DNA from: DASREM01 sp035652095
GTDB lineage: Bacteria; Acidobacteriota; Terriglobia; Terriglobales; Acidobacteriaceae
NCBI GenBank assembly: GCA_035652095.1
Contig: DASREM010000003.1
Location: forward strand, 1-64,000
DNA length: 64,000 bases
Direction: 5' to 3'
Shown: piece by piece, positions 46,450 through 53,450 of the stretch
Layout of the letters: every line of letters starts with the position of its first letter
How positions within the stretch are numbered: position 1 is the stretch's first letter
Notes under the pieces: generated by a model
What the model was told of the DNA's origin: nothing
Databases searched by the model: none
Seen by the model: only the letters and a program-made list of their open reading frames with translations
Position numbers and translations under genes: made by a program

Positions 46450-46686
46450 GCAATGTCTCTCATGGACCATGCTGAACTGGAGTCGCGCTTCACACTAGAG
46501 CACTCATAGCCGTGTACGACAGTACACCGTTCCACAGCCTGAATGCCATGCGCTGGCAGCCCCGGGAAACTATAAGCCCTGGGCAGGCACGATAGCCCAA
46601 ACAAGGGTATGCAAACTCCTGAGTATTCCATGGCCTTTTGAGACCTATGAAAGTTTCCCTTCCCGGGCTAAGAATTGAGGAAAATT

Positions 46687-47670
46687 ATGCGACTCCCCCA
46701 CAGCAGTTTCAGACCCCTCGTGCTTCTCGTCCTGGGATGGACTTTGGTTGCCGTGTTGTTCCTGTCTCCGGCATGGTCAGCCTCAACGAGCAGCAGCCAA
46801 AAACACGGCGCTTTCACCGCCGCTCCTTCCAGCATCAATTTCGGCAACGTTCAGGTGGGCAGCAGCGCCAGCCAGAATGAAACCCTGACCAACAACGCCC
46901 AGACCACGCTCACGATCTACAACGTGAGTACAACGGGGGCTGGATTCAGCACAAGCGGGCTCACCCCGCCCGTATCCCTCACACCCGGACAGAGCTACAC
47001 CTTTACGGTGACCTACGCGCCGGCCTCGGCTGGCGCTGTCAGCGGGACGGTAACGGTCGGGTCCAAGAACTGGCGCGCAACTTTCGATGTGCCTCTGAGT
47101 GGAACTGGGACGGCGGCGGGCCAGCTGAGCCTTTCTCCCGCAAGCCTAAATTTCGGTAACGTCACGGTTGGATCCAGCAGCACCCTGGGCGCAAAACTCA
47201 CCGCCTCTGGTGCAAGCGTTACGATCTCTTCGGCGAACAACAGCAATTCCGCCTTTGCGTTGAGCGGCCTAACCTTTCCCTTCACTCTTACGCCCGGCTC
47301 GAGCGCGTCCTTCAACGTCGTGTTCACGCCCGGAGCAACTGGTCTGGCCAGCGGAACCACGTCCTTTGTCAGCACCGCTTCTAATGCTCCGACACTATCT
47401 GTAAGCGGAACCGGGATCTCCGCCCCCCACAGCGTCGCGCTTTCATGGGATCCGAGTACCTCGGTGGTTAGCGGGTACAACGTGTACCGCGGAACCAAAT
47501 CCGGTGGACCGTACAGCAGGATCAACTCAGCGCTGGACCCGGTCACGGCCTACAACGATGGCGCGGTGCAATCGGGCTCATCGTATTACTACGTGACTAC
47601 AGCCGTGGACTCGAGTGGCGTCGAAAGCAGCTACTCGAATGAGGTGAAGGCTGTGATCCCGACGCCTTAG
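46687..47670 (+). CDS. Secreted choice-of-anchor-D / fibronectin-type protein
   Basis: A 327-residue exported protein. It has a signal peptide without a lipobox (LVLLVLGWTLVAVLFLSPAW), two about 95-residue ASH-like Ig domains (INFGNVQVGSSASQNETLTN and LNFGNVTVGSSSTLGAKLTA mark their first strands) and a C-terminal fibronectin type III-like domain (HSVALSWDPSTSVVSGYNVY, then SSYYYVTTAVDSSGVESSYS). The ATG at 46687 follows GAGGA. It has the same length and domain order as the lipoprotein at 49665, so the two are paralogues. Surface or matrix location is likely. No PEP-CTERM or LPxTG tail is present. Confidence 0.88.
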   Translation: MRLPHSSFRPLVLLVLGWTLVAVLFLSPAWSASTSSSQKHGAFTAAPSSINFGNVQVGSSASQNETLTNNAQTTLTIYNVSTTGAGFSTSGLTPPVSLTPGQSYTFTVTYAPASAGAVSGTVTVGSKNWRATFDVPLSGTGTAAGQLSLSPASLNFGNVTVGSSSTLGAKLTASGASVTISSANNSNSAFALSGLTFPFTLTPGSSASFNVVFTPGATGLASGTTSFVSTASNAPTLSVSGTGISAPHSVALSWDPSTSVVSGYNVYRGTKSGGPYSRINSALDPVTAYNDGAVQSGSSYYYVTTAVDSSGVESSYSNEVKAVIPTP

Positions 47671-47674
47671 GCCG

Positions 47675-47725
47675 CCGTGTGCACGGAATCTACGAACTGA
47701 CCGGCTCGACACCGTGTGTACGGAA
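47675..47725. repeat. Paired 14-bp palindromic sites
   Basis: CCGTGTGCACGGAA (47675-47688) and CCGTGTGTACGGAA (47712-47725) differ by one base. The first has perfect CCGTG/CACGG arms around TG. They lie between two convergent gene ends. Confidence 0.4.
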
Positions 47726-47904
47726 AACATAACAAAAGTAACCCTTGTGGCCGTATCTACATTCTTGGGTGAAAGTGTGGTGCGGAGCGGTGCTGTGGCC
47801 AGAAGAATGCGGTTGCCGGACGCGGTAGCCAAAGCTTTCCCCCGGTTGCATCGCTCCGCAGGCACTCATATCAGCAGCACATGCATTCAGCCTAGTCTGC
47901 AAAG

Positions 47905-47940
47905 AAAAAAGCCAGCGAACTGCTCCGCTGGCCCCTTTTC
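47905..47940. terminator. Bidirectional terminator
   Basis: Stem GCCAGCG (47913-47919) and CGCTGGC (47928-47934) with an 8-nt loop. Minus-strand read-through meets TTTTTTCTTT, terminating the PilZ gene; plus-strand read-through meets CCCCTTTT. Confidence 0.75.
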
Positions 47941-47982
47941 ACCTCCGACTTCGCTGATCTTTTCTTGATTCAGTACATGTAT

Positions 47983-48369
47983 CTAAGCCTTCGCAATGCT
48001 ATCTCGCGATCCATCAGTCACACAGGAAGTTTCCAACTCCTCGATAAGCTTGTTGCACTCCACTCCAATTTCATATCCCCGCGCACACGGGTTCACGCGG
48101 GCGACTTTTCCCGAGCCTAGAAGTCGAACCGGATGGACGAGATGGCTCGCCTGCACCGTCAAGACAAAGCTCACGGGGCAGCTTTCGGCAATCCAGGACG
48201 GCGAACAAACCAGTAGTCCGCCAATACTTACATTCCTGGTTATCCCCTTCAGCTCCGAGGCTACTTCTTCACAAGAGAACCGAATGTCAACGGCGCATTC
48301 CAGTGGGTACCGGCGATACTTCCGCTTGTCTCGAGTGAGGTCCTCGGCTTTGTAGTTTGGTTTGCCCAT
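47983..48369 (-). CDS. PilZ-domain protein, second copy
   Basis: A 128-residue PilZ protein. The c-di-GMP motifs are RDKRKYRRYPLECAVDIRF (RxxxR type) and NVSIGGLLVCSP. The C-terminal strand region GSGKVARVNPCARGYEIGVE parallels the PilZ protein at 46111, so the two are related copies. It lies next to the exosortase gene (131 bp downstream of it on the same strand). A link between c-di-GMP and surface export is suggested by position only. Confidence 0.88.
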   Translation of the reverse strand: MGKPNYKAEDLTRDKRKYRRYPLECAVDIRFSCEEVASELKGITRNVSIGGLLVCSPSWIAESCPVSFVLTVQASHLVHPVRLLGSGKVARVNPCARGYEIGVECNKLIEELETSCVTDGSRDSIAKA

Positions 48370-48500
48370 GTGGTGCCTGAATTCATGAGAGATTCGGGGC
48401 GACCAAGAGCGACTAAAACGCGGAGCACGCTGTCAGCAGGGTATTTGACTACTGTCCGGCAACCGGGAAGGCTAGAAACGCTGCGTTCGCGTCTACTGCA

Positions 48501-49403
48501 CTACACCGCAGAGGAGCAGATCGCGCGGGTTCTACTCGGGGGAGCCAACATCCAAATCACAAACGCCACCATCGCCACGCCCAGCAGAAAGAACAAGAAG
48601 CCACCACTGTGGTGCACCCAACTCGAGAGGATGGCAGGATCGGCATAGACAGCCAGGGCTGACAGCGCAAAAATGCGAATGCCGTTCTTAAGCATCGCGA
48701 TCGGCAGCACGAGGATTCCCACCAACATCTTTTTCCAGGTGCAGCGAAGAAATGTGTGGGTGATCACGAGGCTCGTGACAAAAAGTAACGCGCTGGACCG
48801 GATGCTGCTGCACTCCGCCGCGACCTCGATGTTGAGTCCGGGCAGAAAGAGTACTAAGCCATCGCGACCTACAGGGATAGCGGCAATCTGCAGAAGCCGG
48901 TAGGCGACTTCAGCCGAGCCCCTCTGAAGCACAGAGACCATTGCGTTCACAAGGGACGGCGCAGGCGGCACCAGAAGGAACAAGAAGAACATAGGGAACC
49001 TCCCGGCTCGGAAAGCCTGCGTACCCAAACAGAGCACAAAAGCTGCCTGCCAGAACAGGACCATTGCCGCGATGGACACGCCCAGGTGGTGCGACGTTGA
49101 TATCTGGGACCCAATCTCCAGTAGCGCGCCTGCCGTGCCCATCGCCAATGCCGGCGTCAATGCCCATTTCGTCTTCTGAAACACCGCACGGCGGCTGGTG
49201 ATGAGCATAGCAAGGCTAAGAGGCAGAATCAGCAGGATATGGGTGTACGCATCCGCCGTCTGTGCCAGAATCAACAGGTCGGAGAAGGGGCGCCAGAACG
49301 CCACCGTGACAGCCAGAGCGAGCGCCGACAGCGCGGCAGTCCTCCGCAAGGTTTCAGGACAACTCAATTCTTCCCATGTCCGATTACCGGCCTTAACGTT
49401 CAC
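48501..49403 (-). CDS. Exosortase
   Basis: A 300-residue polytopic membrane transpeptidase-like protein of the EpsH/exosortase family, which sorts PEP-CTERM-type proteins in Gram-negative bacteria. The three conserved catalytic positions are visible: Cys in AAECSSIRSSALLF, Arg in KNGIRIFALSALAVY, His in WVHHSGGFLFFLLG. About eight TM helices are predicted. The start is a GTG with GGGA upstream. No protein in this window carries an obvious C-terminal PEP-CTERM signal, so its substrates are probably elsewhere. Confidence 0.9.
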   Translation of the reverse strand: MNVKAGNRTWEELSCPETLRRTAALSALALAVTVAFWRPFSDLLILAQTADAYTHILLILPLSLAMLITSRRAVFQKTKWALTPALAMGTAGALLEIGSQISTSHHLGVSIAAMVLFWQAAFVLCLGTQAFRAGRFPMFFLFLLVPPAPSLVNAMVSVLQRGSAEVAYRLLQIAAIPVGRDGLVLFLPGLNIEVAAECSSIRSSALLFVTSLVITHTFLRCTWKKMLVGILVLPIAMLKNGIRIFALSALAVYADPAILSSWVHHSGGFLFFLLGVAMVAFVIWMLAPPSRTRAICSSAV

Positions 49404-49664
49404 GCGCGATCCCTACTTTCCCTTTTCGGGAATTCAAGGCTGAATGCAGATAGCTGGTTTTGTGCTACTAGCGGGCATGTACTACACGCATCTTTCCGCG
49501 TGGTTCTAAGTACCTGTATTCGATTCAAGAATGAAAACATGTGGGAGCGGACCAGGCGTTACGGAAGTCGGGTTCCAACCTTCGTAAGGCCATGCCTTTC
49601 AGGGCTCTGGCGGGAGCGGACTATCTCCTCGGATAATTTTAATGGGGCTATTGGAGTAGACATA

Positions 49665-50648
49665 TTGAAGCGCCGGTTGAACACCCTGGTATTTGCAATT
49701 CTCGTGGCCTTAACTGCAAGCTCCTGCGGTGGCGGGAACGCCACACCACCGGCCAGCAGTAATAGAACTCAGGCGGCGGGGCTGACTCTCAACTCCTCCT
49801 CGCTCGATTTCGGGAACGTATCGGTTGGCAGCACCAAAACCATTTCCATCACACTGACGAATTCATCGGCGGCAGGTGGTCCTAGTATCGTGATCTCCCA
49901 AGTCGGGCTCTCAGGGTCAGCCTTTGCAATGACTGCCCCCGTGTTGCCGCTCAGCTTGGCGGCAGGGCAGAGTGCGAGCATTTCCATCACCTTTGCTCCC
50001 AGCGCTGGTGGCGCTGCAACCGGGACCTTGTCCATAACCATTCAGAGCGCGACACAGCAGATTTCTGTGCCGCTCAGCGGAAATGGACTGGCTCCGGGGC
50101 AGTTAGGCGTAAGCCCGTCCTCCATGAACTTTGGGACTGTTACGGTTGGGACCAGTCAAGCCCAGACGGGGACTTTGACGGCTGGAGCTTCTGACGTAAA
50201 CGTCAGCTCAGCCAGTTGGAACGGCCTAGGTTTTACTCTTAGTGGAATCACATTTCCGGTCACGGTCAATGCTGGGAGCAGCCGGTCCTTTACGGTGACC
50301 TTCAATCCGCAAGCTGCCGGTACCTCGTCTGGTCAGGTATCTTTCGTGAGCGATGCGACGAACTCCCCGACACAGGTCACTCTGAGCGGCACTGGAGCCC
50401 AACCTGTCCAGCACAGCGTTGACCTGTCCTGGAACCCGAGCACGTCCCAGATCATCGGCTATTACATCTATCGCAGTAACAGCTCAGGCTCGTACGGGGC
50501 GCCGTTGAATTCAACCCCGCAGGCGGGTTTGAGCTTCACCGATTCCAGTGTGCAGAGCGGCTCGACGTACTATTACGTGGTCACCGCCGTCGACACAAAT
50601 TCACAGCAGAGTATTCACTCTAACGAAGCTGTGGCCGTGATTCCGTGA
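49665..50648 (+). CDS. Choice-of-anchor-D lipoprotein with fibronectin-like domain
   Basis: A 327-residue lipoprotein. The start is a TTG (49665) with GGAG 8 nt upstream; it gives the signal LNTLVFAILVALTASSCGGG with lipobox LTASSC. Longer ATG/GTG readings upstream lack support. It then has two ASH-like domains (LDFGNVSVGSTKTISITLTN, MNFGTVTVGTSQAQTGTLTA) and a fibronectin-like domain (HSVDLSWNPSTSQIIGYYIY). It matches the 46687 protein in length and domain order but has a lipid anchor instead of a plain signal. Convergent with the PKS-NRPS operon end. Confidence 0.86.
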   Translation: MKRRLNTLVFAILVALTASSCGGGNATPPASSNRTQAAGLTLNSSSLDFGNVSVGSTKTISITLTNSSAAGGPSIVISQVGLSGSAFAMTAPVLPLSLAAGQSASISITFAPSAGGAATGTLSITIQSATQQISVPLSGNGLAPGQLGVSPSSMNFGTVTVGTSQAQTGTLTAGASDVNVSSASWNGLGFTLSGITFPVTVNAGSSRSFTVTFNPQAAGTSSGQVSFVSDATNSPTQVTLSGTGAQPVQHSVDLSWNPSTSQIIGYYIYRSNSSGSYGAPLNSTPQAGLSFTDSSVQSGSTYYYVVTAVDTNSQQSIHSNEAVAVIP

Positions 50649-50662
50649 TATCGGAGAGCGGT

Positions 50663-50869
50663 CTAACCGACCAATCGAGCGCTGTGGAGTCCTCCTGCGA
50701 ATGCCGCTGAACCTTGCCTGGCTGTAAAAGCCCAAACGGCCCCTTCTTTGTTCCACCGCCGGCTCCTGCAAACGACGTTGCCACAACGTTTCGGATTGCG
50801 TCGTCTTTTCGGAAGCCACTCCCACCCGCAGACATTGCACTTGCATACTTCCCGAAGAACCTTCGCCAA
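50663..50869 (-). CDS. Small zinc-ribbon protein
   Basis: A 68-residue protein with two Cys pairs: CNVCGWEWLPKRRRNPKRCG, then NVVCRSRRWN, a Cx2C...Cx4C ribbon of the kind with an E-W-(L/I)-P segment and (K/R)SRYWN-like end found in small DNA-binding or transposon-related ribbons. The TTG start at 50869 has a perfect AAGGAGGT SD 7 nt upstream, which strongly supports translation. It is 13 nt after the VanZ-like gene and ends the minus-strand operon that includes the PKS-NRPS genes. Function is unknown. Confidence 0.72.
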   Translation of the reverse strand: MAKVLREVCKCNVCGWEWLPKRRRNPKRCGNVVCRSRRWNKEGAVWAFTARQGSAAFAGGLHSARLVG

Positions 50870-50882
50870 GCCTTTGACCTCC

Positions 50883-52028
50883 TTACTGCTGCTTAATCCA
50901 GCGATACGGCCCTCCCGAGGCTTCGGAAATCGCGAGTGCGCCGCCTGCTGTATTCAAGCGTGCGGCTAAAGCCCCCATTCCGGTGCCGAAGGAATTCGCA
51001 ATCAGATCAATGAGCGACGAGTCTCTGCTGGGTAGACAAGCTTGCAGCAGTTCGATTGATAAGCTGGTCAGCACTCCAGCAATCACGGAAAGAATGATCA
51101 CCCTGCTGCGAGGCACACCAACGCCGTATTGCAGCCAGGTCGCAATCAGGAAACCGAGAGGAACAAAGCCAATCACGTTGACGCAGACGTCTTTCAGTTG
51201 CGACCTGTCATATTGAATATTGCTTTCCAGAACGCTCTTCCGCTGCTTATGAAACGTTCGTGGAATTACCAGGTTCCCGGCAGATCCGACCTGGTTGTGA
51301 ATGACATTCCCTTGGCGTTCATTTACCGGGTAAAGCGCTGCCGGATTTTCTTTCGCCAATTCAAGCGAATTCCCACCCGTCCACAGAGGATGATGACGAT
51401 TGATTTCGTCGGGGCTGAGGGAGGACCGATAGATCGCCAGTCCCAGCAGGTCTCCACTCCAAGGTTCAATACGGGTAGGAGAGTGCCCTATCAACATTCG
51501 TTCCCCGAGATTGCAGTGCCGAAGCTCGGGAAGGGACTTCTGCAGAACAGAATCCAGGTACAGGAAAGTTCCCGACGAACCACAAACGATGGTGATGAAA
51601 CGTGCGGTATCAACGGAGAGAGCGTTATCGACAAATGCTCGCTGCGATTTTGCCGTGCCATCCCCAAGCAGAATTCGTGCGCCCAGCACCAGATCTCTTC
51701 CAGATTGCGCCAGGGTCAAACTTCCGCCCGCAGAAGATTCGAACGAGACGATCTCGGTAAAATCGAAAGAGTGTTGGGCGGAGCGGATCCAAATCTCGAT
51801 GCTGAACGGGCCCGTCCCTAGTCCCAGCGGATCATGTGCACCAGAGGGAATGTTGTAAATCTGGCCGTATCCATCGAAGTGCACGCCGTTGCGCCCCTCG
51901 AGCCAAGTCACCTTATTGGTTGGAGCGAAATTAAACGGCCACACTCCCACCAGCAGAAGTCCAAGCCACACCATTACGCAAGCAGACGCAATGAAGACCC
52001 GCTTCCGCATATCTGCGTTCAAACCCAT
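50883..52028 (-). CDS. LamG-like domain fused to a VanZ-family membrane domain
   Basis: A 381-residue membrane protein. An N-terminal TM helix (FIASACVMVWLGLLLVGVWP) is followed by a LamG/concanavalin-like sandwich at about 55-220 (FSIEIWIRSAQHSFDFTEIV) and a VanZ-like four-helix domain at about 275-360 (VCVNVIGFVPLGFLIATWLQ, then SLSIELLQACLPSRDSSLID). VanZ proteins give low-level teicoplanin resistance and also occur with exopolysaccharide/exosortase loci. Here it is the sixth gene of the PKS-NRPS operon. The start is uncertain: TTG at 52034, ATG at 52028 or ATG at 52010. Confidence 0.82.
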   Translation of the reverse strand: MGLNADMRKRVFIASACVMVWLGLLLVGVWPFNFAPTNKVTWLEGRNGVHFDGYGQIYNIPSGAHDPLGLGTGPFSIEIWIRSAQHSFDFTEIVSFESSAGGSLTLAQSGRDLVLGARILLGDGTAKSQRAFVDNALSVDTARFITIVCGSSGTFLYLDSVLQKSLPELRHCNLGERMLIGHSPTRIEPWSGDLLGLAIYRSSLSPDEINRHHPLWTGGNSLELAKENPAALYPVNERQGNVIHNQVGSAGNLVIPRTFHKQRKSVLESNIQYDRSQLKDVCVNVIGFVPLGFLIATWLQYGVGVPRSRVIILSVIAGVLTSLSIELLQACLPSRDSSLIDLIANSFGTGMGALAARLNTAGGALAISEASGGPYRWIKQQ

Positions 52029-52072
52029 TCGCAAATTGCATTACTGATGCAGCCTCCACCAGACCTGCCTCG

Positions 52073-52351
52073 TCAGGCTGCCATCTGAGTTCGCTCGCGC
52101 TGTATCAGCCGGCGAAGGGTACGGAGATCATTCAGGGCACGGTTGCTGCGTTCCAGGTTGCCCCGAAGCTTCTCGAGCTTGTAAACGATCAAGTTAAGCG
52201 CATCCCGCTGACGTGAGGATATGAGCTCCGGCTGGGTACGAATGTCTTCCGCAACAATTTCCTGCGACTCCAACACCATCTGGGTTAACAATCTGAGGTA
52301 TTCTTGCGCACTCTCGATACTCGCAAAGGGAGCAGCAGCTTCGCAGTTCAT
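52073..52351 (-). CDS. Small coiled-coil protein, function unknown
   Basis: A 92-residue, almost entirely helical protein with heptad-like leucines (VYKLEKLRGNLERSNRALND). GAGGG lies 6 nt before the ATG. It sits in the minus-strand operon between the cysteine-rich protein (48-nt gap) and the VanZ-like gene (44-nt gap). I recognise no family. A scaffolding or docking role for the synthase is conceivable but unsupported. Confidence 0.7.
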   Translation of the reverse strand: MNCEAAAPFASIESAQEYLRLLTQMVLESQEIVAEDIRTQPELISSRQRDALNLIVYKLEKLRGNLERSNRALNDLRTLRRLIQRERTQMAA

Positions 52352-52399
52352 AGAAAACCCTCAATAACCAAGACCATTAGATTGAACCTCGCTACACTT

Positions 52400-53428
52400 C
52401 TAACAACAAACCCCTGCGTCAACGTGCGGAGCACAGGCTTGGGCGGCCGGTGAAGCCGTCACATCCGACGCCGCCTCAACTCTCTTGAGCCAGATCTCAC
52501 GCCAGTACAGAAGATCGGCCCGGTAACATCCACCGAAGGCAAAATAGGTGCTATCGCAGAGCACGTCTTCCAGTATCACGGTGTCCCGAAAGTGTTTCAT
52601 TTCCCCTGTGCCCTCAACGATGAAGTTGTCGGCACGGCTTCTTACCCGATATCTTTTGCCGCAGAAGGGACGCTGATCGGCGCTGAAATGCAGTCCGCGA
52701 TTGCGTCCGTGAATGTTCAATGTCGCAATGATCTCCGGAAGTGACTTGACCTCGACCAGTTCGCCAGGCTGCAAACCAAGAGACTCCGTGGGTGTTTTCT
52801 CTTGGCTACCGTGGACGAACTGTCCAAACAACTTGGAGTAGCCTCTCCACCACATCCACCGCACATTGCGCTTCACCATGCCCCAGGTACTGATATTTCC
52901 GGCGGCTACGGCGCTGAAACATTTCTTCACTCGCTGCCTCCCCGAAAGGTGCAGCGTAGCCTTTGGGAACTCACTCGATTGGCAAAAGTACATGCCGTCT
53001 TCCGCCCTGGTCCTCAGGATGGGCAAGAGATCCATCGCCGCAGGCGCTGTTCGTGCCCCAATGGCGCTCAGGAGCTGATCGGTATCTACTTTCTTCAGCC
53101 ACGCTTCCTTCCAAAAAACCGCGCACCCTCGCTGGCAGGCATCATGTTCTACGCCAGAGCATCGAACGCCCTGCAGTATGACCACGTCGTTATTCCTAAA
53201 CTCACGGACAAACGATTCCGTGTGGTTCAGGAATGCCGCATCAATCGTTGCCTGAACCACGCGATGCAGCACTCGAAACCGTTTGCCGCAGAACTGGAGC
53301 ATCTCCGGCATGAACGGAAGATTGTCCAGTGCTCCGCTCGTATTTAGCGTCTTGATGATCTCGCCAGCTGGACGGACCTCGACGACATCGCCTGCTTTTA
53401 AAGCAATATGGTTTCTCTTCATGAGCAT
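52400..53428 (-). CDS. Tandem-domain cysteine-rich protein of the PKS-NRPS operon, function unknown
   Basis: A 342-residue protein with two copies of an about 110-residue domain. Copy 1 (about 8-117) and copy 2 (about 213-325) share (K/P)GE-VEV...EII.TLN, FCGKR(F/Y)RV, a VILE(D/G)V.C strand and (F/Y)W(K/R)E.WLK at the end. Copy 1 has four Cys (FCGK, GVRC, HDAC, RGC) that could bind zinc; copy 2 has lost one. A less ordered linker with W/R-rich residues joins them. It starts 22 nt after the third synthase gene. I do not know the family. The start is ATG 53428; the open frame extends to 53503. Confidence 0.72.
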   Translation of the reverse strand: MLMKRNHIALKAGDVVEVRPAGEIIKTLNTSGALDNLPFMPEMLQFCGKRFRVLHRVVQATIDAAFLNHTESFVREFRNNDVVILQGVRCSGVEHDACQRGCAVFWKEAWLKKVDTDQLLSAIGARTAPAAMDLLPILRTRAEDGMYFCQSSEFPKATLHLSGRQRVKKCFSAVAAGNISTWGMVKRNVRWMWWRGYSKLFGQFVHGSQEKTPTESLGLQPGELVEVKSLPEIIATLNIHGRNRGLHFSADQRPFCGKRYRVRSRADNFIVEGTGEMKHFRDTVILEDVLCDSTYFAFGGCYRADLLYWREIWLKRVEAASDVTASPAAQACAPHVDAGVCC

Positions 53429-53450
53429 GGTTGAGATTGAGATCGGAAGG

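Larger units (their letters stand above)
47671..47982. other. 312-bp convergent intergenic region
   Basis: This gap separates the 3' ends of the choice-of-anchor-D and second PilZ genes. It holds the paired palindromes at 47675-47725 and the terminator at 47905-47940. I see no gene in it. Confidence 0.6.

Noticed and set aside
48501..50648. Neighbouring surface proteins as exosortase substrates
   Set aside because: Neither choice-of-anchor-D protein has a C-terminal PEP-like motif, TM helix and basic tail.
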